64,000 bases of DNA from Synaphobranchus kaupii (GCA_029718625.1 CM056376.1:112418112-112482111), one strand, 5' to 3'; numbered from the stretch's first letter, positions 20,989 through 32,293 are shown. Notes: generated from the sequence alone by a model not told the origin. Numbers and translations are program-made.

Positions 20989-21704
20989 TGTGATGGGGCA
21001 AGGTAAGGTTCAGAGAACCAAACGCGACAGATAGGGAATCTATAAGCGCACCTAGAGAGATATGCCACAAAGCGGCTAAACGGCAAAGGGAAAAGGAGAA
21101 CCAAGGAATGGGAGAAAAAACTTCCCGACCTAAGTCAAAACAAATCTACCTCAAAAGGAGGCAAACTCGATGAAGCAAGTATAACAAACAAAAAGTACCT
21201 CACGCTCTAAGACAAAGAGCGTAGAAGAGAGGTAGAGAAAAAATGAAAGAATAACCCAGAGTTACACGGGTGTAAACTTAAACAGAAAGACAGTCTGTTA
21301 CCTAAGCTCTGTAGCCAAAGAGCTAAAAACAAAAAAGGTAACAGAACGAGAGAATGAAGGACAAAGAAAACAGACAGGAGCTTTAAAGAAAATAACCAAT
21401 CTAATCCTAACTTCTTTCTAACCGGACTTGCTGCGTTTCTTATTAGTACAACCAGAAAGGCAGTGACCGTGTTCCTATACCTTACCGACTTTGATGTCAA
21501 TTAGCAATGACAATATCGAAGTGCAGGAAAGCGGAAATCCTACGCTATTTATAGCCAACAAGAAACCGAACACAGGTGTGGAAAATAATGACTAGGCGAG
21601 ATCCAAACACCAGAACGGAAGCGTAAAAAATCCGATGGAGCGTCAGACGACGCCAAATCGAAGACAAACCGCAGAAACAACAAAGGCTGCCAATAACCAT
21701 GACA
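20989..21704 (-). mobile_element. Solo LTR inserted in the Tc1 pseudogene
   Basis: The 716-bp insert starts TGTGATGG, ends CCATGACA and is flanked by the direct repeat CAGTG (20984-20988 and 21705-21709). TG...CA ends with a 5-bp target duplication are characteristic of LTR retrotransposons. On the minus strand, GGCTATAAATAGC (about 21544-21556) looks like a TATA box, which sets the orientation. No internal coding region is present, so it is the product of LTR-LTR recombination. Gypsy-like is the likeliest class, but BEL or ERV cannot be excluded. Short frames inside it show no domain. Confidence 0.8.
21545..21556 (-). promoter_or_regulatory. TATA box of the solo LTR
   Basis: CTATAAATAGC on the minus strand, about 150 bp inside the LTR's 5' edge, where a U3 core promoter would sit. 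Inferred from position and motif only. Confidence 0.5.
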
Positions 21705-22603
21705 CAGTGGGGATCAGGTTATTTTTGGGATAGACATCCTTCTTTTTACGCCAAACCCACCTTGAGTGTTAGTTGCCGAAAAGCTTACTTTTCGTTTCAT
21801 CTGACCATAGAACACGGTTCCAGTCAAAGTTCCAGTAGCATTTAGAAAACTCCAGGCACTTACGTTTATGGTGAAATGACAGGAAAGGCTTTTTTTCTGG
21901 CATGCCTTCCAAATAATTTGTCGGCATGGAGGTGACGTCTAATGGTAGTTTTGGAGACTTGATGACCCCAAGATGCTTTCCTCTGTAATTATCCAACAGT
22001 TATCCTTGGGGATTTTTTTTTGCCTCTCTTACCATCCTCCACTGTGCGTGGGGGCAAAATAAACTTGGGTCCTCTTCCAGGCAAGTTTGTAACAGTTCCA
22101 GTTGCTTTGAACTTTTTAAGTATTGCCCTAATGGTAGATATGGGCATTTTCAGGTGAGTAGCTATTTTTTATAGCCATTCCCTGACGTATGAAGCTCAAC
22201 ACACTTTTCCCTCATTTAATTTGTGTGTTCCCTTATCTTTCCCATGTTGATGTATGAATAAGGGAATATGGCCTCCTTGTCACCTCATATTTATACCCCA
22301 GTGAAACAGGAAGTCATGGATTACTGCTTGAAATTTCCTAAACACTCTGATCAAGTAAAATATAAATGGAAAAGATTCTTCAGTTACATTTTGTTCAATA
22401 ATTGTGGCACATGTGGTTTTGGTAAAAATTATTATTTCTTGATGAGGGATTTTTATTTCTCAGAATAAATTTACTTCAATTAAAGGTTGGAATTTTCTAA
22501 TTTGTTCAGTATGAGATTAAGCTAATTCACCAAAAGGTGAATTTTTTATAACCCTTTTTACTCATCTTTACCAGGGGTGCCAATAATTGTGGTGGACACC
22601 GTA

Positions 22604-23231
22604 TATGTATAAACATATAAACATTTTTTTCTTTCTCTCCTTTTGTAGTTATTGTGTTATTGTTGTCGTTCTGCATGTTTGAGTGAACCCCCGATGCTAA
22701 CGGTTCCATCAGGTCACCCGGGGAATCCACCTAGAGGCAAAGAGAGGACTGGCAGAAGTTTTTTGTTTGTTAGCTCTTTAAATATTTGGCATAAAACACA
22801 AACAAATGTGCCAAGGAGCACACAGGTAAAGAAATAGCTTTTGCTATTGCTGTTGTAGCTGCTGCCGAATGCCTCATGTCACAATTTCTCTCAAACTGCA
22901 CTTTATAACTATGAAAGTTAGTCATCGGCCTGCTTTTTCACTTTCAGATGGCTGTAAATTTCAGTCTTAAAAATTTAATTCTAAGCCCGAGACCACATTT
23001 TAAGACTTTATGTTAGACTCTGTTATCATAATGTGTGTATGTATGCATATATAAGTCTCAGGCTTAGAATGACCATACTCATTACACTCCTTTTTGGACT
23101 TAGTTTGGCCCATCTAAATAGCTTTTTGCACCTTGGCAGAATTCCTAAACTGTGGGACAAGTAATCCCCCCTCCAGGTAGAGCACTAGAAAAAGTGAGTG
23201 TAAGACGGATGATAAAATATCAGAATCGCCA
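22604..23231. other. Unassigned DNA
   Basis: No gene or repeat recognised. Confidence 0.4.
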
Positions 23232-23249
23232 GGGGGGGGGGGGGGGGGG
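23232..23249. repeat. Poly-G tract
   Basis: About 18 consecutive G. Confidence 0.95.
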
Positions 23250-23399
23250 AACCAGCACAGCGATTTAAAAAAAATAATTTGCCCTGGCGATTACTTAAAT
23301 TAAACATGCAAATGGTTGAGAAAGACCATGAAGTCAGAAATAGATGCAGGAACTGAGGCAGGGGCCTAGATAAGGTTAAGAGAAGAGTTCTGAGAAACC

Positions 23400-23433
23400 A
23401 GTGTGTGTGTGTGTGTGTGTGTGGGGGGGGGGG
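23400..23433. repeat. (GT)n followed by poly-G
   Basis: Eleven GT units then eleven G. Confidence 0.95.
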
Positions 23434-25055
23434 AGGCTGTTTAATAAAGAGAAAATCCCACCCATGTTACCAAACCACCATGGGAACTGAGCTTTCATAT
23501 GAGAGAAAACAAGGGGAACCAAAAGGGTTTGGGGTCCAAGAGCAACTCTGCAAACACTTTGTTGATCCCCCGAAAAGCCATAGAGGAGAGAAAGCACAAC
23601 AAACCCCGGCATCAGAATGTCCCTTCACGCACAATGCATTTTAAAAAAGATCTCCTTCCCCTCTTTGCTAGCCAGCTGCATAGTCCAAGTGTCTGTAGAA
23701 TGCAAGAGGGAAAAGCCTGTAGCATTCGCAGTGTTATTTCAAAGTGATTTTTTCCCCCATCGACCCAAAACTTGAAAGGGAGATAGTGGTTGTTTTAAAG
23801 GCTGTTGTACCTGTTAAAACAAGCTCTTCGCACCATCATGTGGAACAGGATGTGTCCACTCCCCGTTCTCGCATTCACTGCGGAAATGTTATCTTTTCCG
23901 ATTGACCTTAACATTGAGAAATTAAATGTATACACAGTTTTATTTTATTTTACAAAATACTAGGCGTGTTCAATGTTGTACAGACCTGCCCCATATGAGA
24001 TGCGAGACGTTCTCTGCAGTTTTACATTTTGACATGCTGTTCACCTTTGAAGTCTGGTTCCACATACATTTCTGCGTTACTCAGTTCAAGAGAAGTTATG
24101 CTAATTAAAGTAGACAGAACAGCAAAGATCTTTCGACAACATTAAATAAATCACCTATAAGGATAGTAGTGCAAGCATCGAGACCTACAGTGGATGTGAT
24201 CAATTAAGTTTGATCTTCTAGTGATTAATGTGATCTCCCATGAATCACTGCAGTTCAGGTGTTGATTCACATTCCTATAAACAGCACTGCAGGTGTTTAC
24301 AAATACAACCATCTACACTTGATTATCTGTGTATACGTGCATACATTACTGTATATATCCTACATGTACTTTTAGACCATTTATTTTACGTCATTATGAC
24401 TGCACACTCTCCACTCATCTGTAACTAATCGACATACTGAAGTAACATGAATATTAGAATTCACACGTGACAAAGCTAGCCATTGTTTTGCCTCACAGAA
24501 TGATTTTTTAAGCTGTGATAGTATTAAAGGGTAAAGTATTAAGGGTAGTTTTCAAAGAAAGAACCCACTAAAGCAAACTGCATATTAGACAAACCTGCAT
24601 TTAACTGATCTCGATTGCAGTCATGAGCAGGTGTGTCGTCAGTCATAGATTCTGAAGCTATTAGCAGTTTAAGGTAGACTGGAATTTTAAAAGAATGTGT
24701 TAAACAGAATGTGTTAAGCAGGAGACATGTTCCTTTAAGACATTTAAAAATGTTTCAATCATTAAATACATTTATTGGATTAGACCTTCATCTTTACAGT
24801 ACTAATGAAAAAGGAACCAATGTGTCTACATGTTAAAGCAAAAACATTCTACACTTGTTTGATGGTTGATTTACTAAGAAAGCATCTCCCAGTAATTTTG
24901 GTGGACAACCTGGCTAACTCAAAGGGCACAACCTGGCGTACTTAAAGGGCATGAGCCTGTTGAAGAAGCTATATGGAAAGACAAAAACTTTGCCATGCAC
25001 TTCAGCAGTAGATAAACAGGCAAGAGAAAGATTGCATTGCAATAAATCACAGGTT
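23434..25055. other. Unassigned DNA
   Basis: No gene or strong repeat recognised. Composition is AT-rich from 23880 on, and only short frames occur. Confidence 0.4.
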
Positions 25056-25061
25056 GACGAG

Positions 25062-25472
25062 CAGGGGTCTCAAATTCCAGACCTGGAGGGCCACATTCTC
25101 TGCTGGTTTTTGTGATTTCTTTCAATCCACAATTTAGGCCTTGGAAACAAGGTATGCAGGCTCTTTAGCCAATGAATAACTTAAATCAGGGGTCCTAAAT
25201 CTTATCCAGAAAGGGCCAGTGTGGGTAAAGGCTTTTGTTCCAACCAAGCACTAACACACCTGATTCTACTAATCAAGGTCCTTAGCAAAAACTGTAGTGG
25301 TTTATTAGTAGAATCAGGTGTGTATCTGCTTGGTTAGAACAAATTCCTGCACACACATCGGTCCTTTCTGGATAAGAATGTGTACCCACCTGACTTGAGC
25401 ACTTAAGTACAGGAACACATCAAAAACCAACAGACACAGCGGACCTCCAGGATTTGAGTTTGAGATCCCCTA
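25062..25472. mobile_element. Outer hAT-like MITE, interrupted
   Basis: The left end CAGGGGTCTCAAATTCCAGA continues CCTGGAGGGCCAC. The right end ACCTCCAGGATTTGAGTTTG then AGATCCCCT is its complement with a few changes. The interior includes AGCCAATGAATAACTTAAAT and, on the right, CAGGAACACATCAAAAACC. Without the insert at 25187-25392 it would be about 205 bp. Its end sequence is the seed of the tandem array at 50101. No clear 8-bp duplication survives. Confidence 0.75.
25187..25392. mobile_element. Inner hAT-like MITE
   Basis: It begins CAGGGGTCCTAAATCTTATC and ends CTTTCTGGATAAGAATGTGT then ACCCACCTG, the imperfect complement. The interior contains ACACCTGATTCTACTAATCA and its mirrored copy. 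Flanks ACTTAAAT (25179-25186) and ACTTGAGC (25393-25400) agree at five of eight bases, a decayed 8-bp duplication. Partial relatives lie at 14773, 39465 and 49794. Confidence 0.75.
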
Positions 25473-25638
25473 GAGAAAAAAGAGGGGAGACCCATGAAGA
25501 TCTGGTGCGCCTCATGGTCCCTCTCGCCTCAGAGAAACCTGGTGAGATTATCTGCACTTATACCTGAGACACGGACACTGGTTCTATAGGAGGCCCCGGA
25601 TCGCAGCAGGAGAATTCATGGGTCCCGTAAAGAATAAT
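25473..25638. other. Unassigned DNA
   Basis: Nothing recognised. Confidence 0.3.
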
Positions 25639-25733
25639 TAATATATATATAATATAATATATATATATAATTAATATATATTTATAATAATATATATAAG
25701 ATATATATAATAATATATAAGATAATTAATTAC
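25639..25733. repeat. AT-only low-complexity tract
   Basis: TAATATATATA-type sequence with nested palindromes. Confidence 0.95.
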
Positions 25734-26615
25734 TTAACGAGAGTACGCAATGCATCCGAACTGTAAGAGCAGTTAAGCAGAACTCTGTCTCTCAGAGGGG
25801 GGAGAACTTGACTGAGATTAAACTACACCTCTCGGCCAAAAAAGACAGCCTTCAGGAGGCTGCTTTCACGACAATTAACAGCATGTGTCTCGCAGTGCTT
25901 CACTGTATTAGAAACTGTGGTACGCTGAGGGAGCAGAAAACGAGCTCTGTGTGCTGCGATGCCTTTTTACCCCAGATGTCATTACATCACTTCCTTTTTC
26001 AATGTGCCATTTTATTCATTTTTTTGTTGCAATTTTATTGTAAAAGTTGTTGCAACATGTACCGGAACACATGCTTCTCCACCTGTGGAATATCACACCT
26101 GAAAACACACATAGAAGGAGCCTCGTAAAGAGAATTAAATCCCATCGACGGAATTTGCCTCGACGTGCCAGGCGTTTACAAATCTGCCAAGTAAATAGCA
26201 CTTACCCACTGTTTGCTTGGCATGTCCCCCTAACACACCTTCCTGCACGCTCCTTTCCCATATGTTTTCTAACCTTTTCAAATAAAATGTCAAATTAATT
26301 TCAAGCTCCAGTACTGAAATGCAAGATGAATATTTATTGATTTTATATTTATTTTTTTGGAGAAACAGCCTATATGCAGCACATAGAACTCATTGTTCAC
26401 TTTGTAGTCATGTAAAATAAAAAAATAAATGACTGTAAGTAGGGAAATAAAAGGAAGAAAACGTGATGCCAGATGTGGTGATTTCAAAGGCTGAGCAACT
26501 CCGTGTCATAAAAAAGGTGTAGAATGTTAATGGTCTTACCTACTCTACCTCCTTTCTCCCTACCCCATTAAATCATTAAGATCTGTAGAAAGTTTAAATC
26601 CACAATGACTCAACC
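25734..26615. other. Unassigned DNA
   Basis: A plus frame at 25808-26128 (106 codons) has no domain and is cysteine-rich by chance reading. No gene is called. Confidence 0.4.
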
Positions 26616-26617
26616 CA

Positions 26618-26843
26618 CCAGACGCATTTCCCAAAACCATCTTAGAGTTAAGATCATCTTAGAGTGTTTTGTGTTTGTGCTTTATTCATTTTATATTCAT
26701 TTTATGAATTTACTGACATTGCATAACACAGATAATAAAAATAGAGGGAGAATGGCAAAAAACAAACAAACAATGAAAGCAATATAAAAACAAAATAGCC
26801 TAAGATTATCTTTATCTAAGATCCTTTTGGGAAACGGGGCCCA
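26618..26843. mobile_element. Degenerate MITE, ~225 bp
   Basis: Left ACGCATTTCCCAAAACCATC, TTAGAGTTAAGATCATCTTAG; right CTAAGATCCTTTTGGGAAAC then GGGGCC. The ends pair imperfectly over about 25 bp, including the TTTCCCAAAA/TTTTGGGAAA pair and the ATCTTAG/CTAAGAT pair. The type is unclear. TTTCCCAAAA-type ends are common in fish MITEs. Confidence 0.5.
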
Positions 26844-27064
26844 ATTCAATTCACAAAAACTCTTCATAATTTCTTCCCTACAGAGTCTATGCTGCCAGTG
26901 CTGTCTAATCATTGGTTTCATTCCAACCAATCACTGCACATGCTGATTTCACTAATTAGTAGCTTTTTTCTCCGACGAAGGTCTCTGACCAAAACATCAG
27001 TATTGAAATTTTTCTGTGTTGCAAGATAGCAGTATTGCAGCAAATCTTTTATTTGTCTTTTAAA
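26844..27064. other. Unassigned DNA before the gap
   Basis: Nothing recognised. Confidence 0.3.
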
Positions 27065-27564
27065 NNNNNNNNNNNNNNNNNNNNNNNNNNNNNNNNNNNN
27101 NNNNNNNNNNNNNNNNNNNNNNNNNNNNNNNNNNNNNNNNNNNNNNNNNNNNNNNNNNNNNNNNNNNNNNNNNNNNNNNNNNNNNNNNNNNNNNNNNNNN
27201 NNNNNNNNNNNNNNNNNNNNNNNNNNNNNNNNNNNNNNNNNNNNNNNNNNNNNNNNNNNNNNNNNNNNNNNNNNNNNNNNNNNNNNNNNNNNNNNNNNNN
27301 NNNNNNNNNNNNNNNNNNNNNNNNNNNNNNNNNNNNNNNNNNNNNNNNNNNNNNNNNNNNNNNNNNNNNNNNNNNNNNNNNNNNNNNNNNNNNNNNNNNN
27401 NNNNNNNNNNNNNNNNNNNNNNNNNNNNNNNNNNNNNNNNNNNNNNNNNNNNNNNNNNNNNNNNNNNNNNNNNNNNNNNNNNNNNNNNNNNNNNNNNNNN
27501 NNNNNNNNNNNNNNNNNNNNNNNNNNNNNNNNNNNNNNNNNNNNNNNNNNNNNNNNNNNNNNNN
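27065..27564. other. Assembly gap, 500 N
   Basis: Exactly 500 N, the usual size of a placeholder gap. True distance unknown. Long frames reported across it are artefacts of undefined codons. Confidence 0.99.
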
Positions 27565-28363
27565 TGCAGGTTTTTACCGGGATATAGTCTGGCTACATTC
27601 CAACCAGTTAAAAACTTCCACTTTTCAATCAAGTTTAGTCTATCTGGTTTTTCATCTGAACCCGAGACGGCGTTTCATCGACTTTTCAACAAAAACGTTC
27701 AATGGGGTGTGCAGTCTATGGCACCGATAACATTGGACAGGTTGACAATTTCATTAAAAAAACCCGCTTTACCTCCACCTGGCTTTGCATCTTGTAGGGG
27801 AACTGGATACGCTGGCATTAGCTGGATTATGCTGTTGACCACAATTGCTATGCTAGCTACAGACCTATAAGCCACTTTAAAGCAAATTTTGTTCATTGGT
27901 TAAATGTCTGTTTTAATAAGCATATTTAAGGTCATATAGAAGTTCAGTAATTTTTAGACATTTAGAAAAAATAGTAGGCTACTGGGAGCATTCATTAGCC
28001 TACATTATGGATCTAATTAAACAGCTTAATCGATTAATAGGCATAATCTAAAGTGTTTGCTTTTTACAATCGTGATTTATTACGTTCGCAATGTGTATTT
28101 CAAAGGCCACATTTAGTCTTGTGAATTTAACAGAAAATAAAAATAAATTAATATTCTAATTATCACTCAGAAGCTACATTTACTGGCATTCTGAATTTAC
28201 GAACGCGGTATGTGTGGTCCCGAGCAGGTGTAAAATTTGTTAGTACATGCAAACAAATCTCAGATGCGAAAACGTGTATGAATGCCAAAATAAACAGCCG
28301 AATTTGCTAATACGAACGATTTACGTACAAATTTGTTCTGCTCACGTTTCATGAATGAGGCCC
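27565..28363 (-). mobile_element. Harbinger element remnant, runs into the gap
   Basis: On the minus strand the sequence starts at 28363 with GGGCCTCATTCATGAAACGT, the terminal type seen in PIF/Harbinger elements, and carries a decayed transposase at 27699-27896. The opposite end is not visible and may be in the gap. The 28000-28200 part is AT-rich filler. Confidence 0.6.
27699..27896 (-). pseudogene. HARBI1-like nuclease fragment
   Basis: The 65-codon frame ends GKAGFFNEIVNLSNVIGAID followed by CTPH and a stop. GFxxxxNLPNVIGAIDCTH is the region around the first catalytic aspartate of Harbinger (PIF/HARBI1, DDE_Tnp_4) nucleases. The upstream ICFKVAYRSVASIAIVVNSI part fits the helix-turn-helix-like segment only loosely. 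The H to stop transition and lack of a recognisable continuation show it is dead. Vertebrate HARBI1 itself is an intact single-copy gene, and this is a transposon relic. Confidence 0.6.
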
Positions 28364-29160
28364 AAAGAGTGTAAAGTCACGCAGCTCCCCCCGAGAGCCA
28401 GCGGAACACCAACAGAGCGCATATTTCCATATAAACATGGCCGCCCAACTTTCTACAGGCTCAAAAATGATTGAAAACAAAACGCTGTTGTTTCAGCATT
28501 AAATCTGGTCATTCTCTTCCTTTCTCAAACAAGCCCCGAAGGAAACGATGTCGAGAGAGGGACGTTAATCACATTGGGCTGTTGGCCTGGAACGGACAGT
28601 GCAGGAGATTGGACTGGAGTTCAGACAGACAGGACAGACATACAGGCAGACCTTTGGCCTGGTATGGAAAATGTGGGAGCTAGACACAGAGAAAACATAA
28701 AATCTAATTATGAGTTTTGTTCCTGAACCAAGAGAATAAAACCAAATGTATGCTCACAGCACTCGTTCGCCAGAGATATATATATAAAAAAAAACATCTT
28801 TTCAACAGTTCATTTTTGGGTCGCCTCAGAAAGGAACCTTTGGAAGAGTTTACGGGGAATACGCCCCAATGAAACATTCCCCCTAAGATCCCCAGCCTAC
28901 TTATCGACAGGAAGTGCAATGATGAAAGTAGAACCCATACTTAATCACAAAACCCACAATTAGAGGGTAACAAATCAAATAGCCCCAAAATTAGAAGCCA
29001 TTTTGAGGCCTACTGTGTAGTGCTGTGGGGTCCAGATTTCTATCAGTAGCAAGTCAAACGTTTGTGTTCGGAAGAAGAAAATCAAGGTCTTGCACTTGAT
29101 ATAGGTATGAGGGATTTACAGCAAATCACATATTGCCTGTGTGTCTGCATGCATGTGAAT
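28364..29160. other. Unassigned DNA
   Basis: No gene recognised. 28590-28680 is rich in GACAGACA-type short repeats. Confidence 0.4.
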
Positions 29161-29162
29161 GT

Positions 29163-29211
29163 GTGAGTGTGTGTGTGTGCATGGGGTTTGTGTGTGTGTG
29201 TGTGTGTGTGA
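29163..29211. repeat. (GT)n microsatellite
   Basis: GT-rich tract with one interruption (GCATGGGGTTT). Confidence 0.9.
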
Positions 29212-29559
29212 GACCTTTAAAAGTTGCTAGTGGCAATCTTCAATTTCTCTGTTGAACATATAGGCATATGTTACATACAGGAAGGGCAGACTTTCTATGT
29301 TGATTGATTATATACAATCACCCATTGTGATTTTAAAAAGTTCAATATAAAATTACATTGCGGGAAAAACACTCACACAATTAAACATCATCAATTTGTC
29401 ATTGTTATTTCTTAACAAACCAGGTTATAAGAACTGATCAGAGCCTGGTTTGTCCCTTAAAAATGCCGCCCGCTGGCTGTACATTTAGACAATGCAGGGA
29501 GAACCTTAACCTGGACTACTGTATCTTCAGACATGGATTACCACCACACACTCCAACCA
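29212..29559. other. Unassigned DNA
   Basis: Nothing recognised. Confidence 0.3.
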
Positions 29560-29912
29560 TACGGTCTCCTTTCAGCATCCTCTCGCCACCTGGCTGTCCC
29601 GTCTTTTTGAGCGCCTGCTAGCCGCTCCGCATGGCCCCGGCTCCTCTCTGCCCCCAACCCCCCAATGGTGGGACCACATTCCCAAAAGCAGGAAGACAGA
29701 TTCACTGTCTGTTTTCCACAAACGTCGAAAAACTCACCTTTTCAGACGACACCTCAGCGTTTCTATTTAATAATTAAAAAAACCTTCTCTCCCTTTGATA
29801 ATGGCGCTTTAATCAGTCTAACTTTGCTATAGTTCTTGTGGTGTTCGCTTACCGTGGGAAATGCACTTTTGTAAGTTGCTTTGGCTAAAAGCTTAGAAAA
29901 CTAAATTACAAA
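29560..29912 (+). pseudogene. L2-clade LINE, C-terminal end and 3' UTR
   Basis: One frame reads PTPQWWDHIPKSRKTDSLSV, then FHKRRKTHLFRR, ending at a stop near 29768. This is the extreme C-terminus of L2-like ORF2 (PQWWNELP...LKTHLF), also seen as PQWWNEL in the copy at 57.2 kb. About 100 bp downstream, TTGTAAGTTGCTTTGGCTAA then AAGC matches the LINE 3' tail (GTAAGTCGCTTTGGATAAAAGCGTCTGC type), here truncated. It is 5'-truncated, as most LINE copies are, and decayed. Confidence 0.72.
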
Positions 29913-30640
29913 TTAAAAAAGTAGGGTCAAGCACAAATTGCATAAGTTATCATGGTCAAACTTTTATTGTTCAAATTGTATACTGACAGGTTAGGTATAG
30001 TCCCAAAGACATCTCTGCAACCATAATTGCATGTACATTAGCCTATCTCCAAGGGGGATGGCATTCACTGAATGCCTGTGATCCCACAAAACATACCCAC
30101 AATCCCACCACAGTGTATGATTAAACGTGGAATGTTTATGTGAAACATCAAGATAAATACTGTTAAACACAGTATAATGTCATGGCTGATAAAAAAGGAA
30201 AGTTAATTACACTTAAATACCAGCATTAGATGTCAGTGATAAGTGGAGTACTTGGAGTGGTTTTTCTGCATGCTCAATCAAGTTCAAAACATTGTAGACT
30301 TTCATTGCTTATTTTTCATTCCAATCAATTTGTCTTAAAATGACAAAAACCTTAACTTAAAGCATTAAATTCAGTACTGTGGGATCCATCATCGCCATTT
30401 TGTCGTTGGTTACAATTATTAAGCAGACGCAGGTTCTCTACTACCTTTAATTTTCATAGTTGTGGCCACTGTGTAATCTTGGCCATTCTTAGGAAACCAA
30501 TATCTCACCCCTATAGCATACTGCGTAACAACACTCTCCAAAGTATAGATTCTGAAGAAGGCAGATTTGCTGGCTAATTCGAGAAACCTTTAGAATTAGC
30601 TTGCTGGCTATGTACAATAAGAATAACACAAGTGGATGAT
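29913..30640. other. Unassigned DNA
   Basis: No gene or repeat recognised. Confidence 0.4.
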
Positions 30641-30644
30641 TCAT

Positions 30645-30862
30645 ACCCTTGTCTGCAAACCCATCCATCCAGGAAATACCCCCTGGACAGTTTGCCAATC
30701 CATCGCAGTACACACACACCATTCACTCACACACTCATACCTATGGCCAATTTAGAGTCTCCAATTAACCTAAATGGCATGTCTGTGGGAGGAAACCGGT
30801 GTACCCGGAGGAAACCCACGTGGAGAACATGCACCACGTGCCGCCCTTGTTTGCAAACCATA
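30645..30862. repeat. Common vertebrate-type interspersed repeat
   Basis: CAATCCATCGCAGTACACAC, CAATTTAGAGTCTCCAATTA ACC and GGAGGAAACCCACGTGGAGA form a block I recognise from many fish genomes. Its class is not certain to me. The short plus frame through it (SVGGNRCTRRKPTWRTC) is a known by-product of the repeat, not a host protein. Confidence 0.65.
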
Positions 30863-32246
30863 AAGCCAATTTTCAATTAAGAATAAGGTTTGCATTTCCT
30901 AGATCCTGAAGACTTCCAAGAAGATTTCATTTATGAATGATTGAAAATGGAGTAAGGGTACGTTTCAGTAGTTTAATCGAGGTGTTTGTTTGTGTTCTAT
31001 ACTTTTCACAGACTCAATTGAGATAAAAGTGGCTGTTACTCTGCCTGGTCAATTGGTGGGTGTTTTGCGATAAGTTGTGGTGTATCGAGTGTTTGTGTGA
31101 GTGCAAATATATGTTTTCATCTTCTGAACAAATATAACCACGTTCCTTTGGCAGTGTTCCCATGCTGCAGTGGTAGAAAATAAGGGTTTTCTTTTACGCC
31201 TCCTTAATGAATTTGAGTTTTTTTTAAATTCCATGGACAGTTTTCAACATTTATAGTTCGAGTGTATGCTCTGCTTACATCGCCCTGAAAAAACCTGGGT
31301 CACATCAAATTACAATGGTGAAGGGAAGCGACTACAAATGTGTAAACACAATATTAAAAAAAAATGTATGAAAGTATAAAAGCATAAAAATAATGTAAAA
31401 AGTATGTTCAAAACCGGGCTCATGGCGAACGAGCAGCACTTGTTTAATGTTAGCACGATGTCCGATTCACAGAGTGAATATAATCTATGACTGCTGACCT
31501 ACGAACCCCTGATGTCAGAAGTCAACTGCACTATAAAAAATGGCCTTGGTCATCAGGGGCCTCTAGAAACAGCTTTTCAGTCAACTTGTCTATCAAAACA
31601 AAGGGACTCCTGGGAGACTCACTGTGATTCTATGTCGGCTAAATCCATCATCAACATTTTTTTGGAGCTACCCAACAATTGGCCATTTTGAAACAGACTA
31701 GATATATTCATGGTATGGAGCAGCACAGAGTTATTCACATTTTAAGTGGGATGGTTATTGACAGTAAAATTATTGCTTTGCTATTAAGACAATATACATT
31801 TTTCATAAGCAGATATCATACAGCAGATACAGTATAAGGCTTGCTTACACCTGTAGCCAGGTGCACTATAGCTATCTCTGAAATAAATAAAGTAATAAAT
31901 AAATAAATTAATTAATTAAATAGGTAAATTCATTAATAAAAATAAGTTGATACAATTTATTGCCAACTTGCTAAGAATGGTCCTGTGAATTTTTCAAGGT
32001 GCACATTTTGCAGATAAAAAGTTGAATTCTTCTTGCCTCTGACATCTGAACAAATAAAACAGAAAAGCACACGAGGCCACACAGTTCCACGTTTCATTTC
32101 CCGTTGAAGGTGGCGGCTATTCTGGGCCAGCTCCCTGGAGCTCACGCTGGGGTAGTTAAAAGACATAGTAGCAAGCAAGCACAAGCCTATTTCCCAGGGT
32201 ACCGTGGAGAGTTTTACAACACAGCATTAAAATAACAGACATTTCT

Positions 32247-32249
<3 letters not shown>
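30863..32249. other. Unassigned DNA
   Basis: No gene recognised. AAATAAAT low complexity lies at 31880-31945. A minus frame at 31957-32184 has no domain. Confidence 0.4.
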
Positions 32250-32289
<40 letters not shown>

Positions 32290-32293
32290 TGTA
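32250..32293. repeat. (GT)n microsatellite
   Basis: GT tract with one TGGTG interruption. Confidence 0.95.

Larger units (their letters stand above)
20636..22245 (-). pseudogene. Tc1 transposase pseudogene
   Basis: The start is an ATG at 22243-22245 (MGKIREH, close to the usual MGK opening). Fragments then appear in several frames: a KFKATGTV-like helix-turn-helix segment, then KKPFLSFHHKRKCLEFSKCY and NRVLWSDETKSKLFGN (first catalytic D, 21770-21880), then across the [23 protein letters not shown] (20900-20980), and finally a [15 protein letters not shown] stretch with the catalytic E around 20690-20740. Stops and frameshifts are numerous and part of the region around the second D is disturbed. 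The gene cannot be functional, even without the LTR. Confidence 0.88.
20394..22601 (-). mobile_element. Dead Tc1 element of a second family, split by an LTR
   Basis: TA lies at 20392-20393 and 22602-22603. The left tip is CAGTGCCCTCCATAATTATT and the right tip mirrors it with several changes. Inverted repeats of about 210 bp contain the inner motif CACAATTATTGGCACCCCTG on the left and diverged equivalents on the right, so the layout is IR/DR-like. About 1.49 kb remains when the 716-bp LTR and one 5-bp duplication are removed. It lies 14 bp from the intact Tc1 element, in opposite coding orientation, and its ends are unrelated to that element's ends. Confidence 0.92.

Noticed and set aside
27035..27730. 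231-codon and 190-codon frames spanning the N run
   Set aside because: They exist only because undefined codons are read as open. They are not genes.
30645..30862. Possible zinc-finger-like cysteine-rich exon (CTRRKPTWRTCTTCRPC)
   Set aside because: The underlying DNA is a common interspersed repeat found widely in fish genomes.
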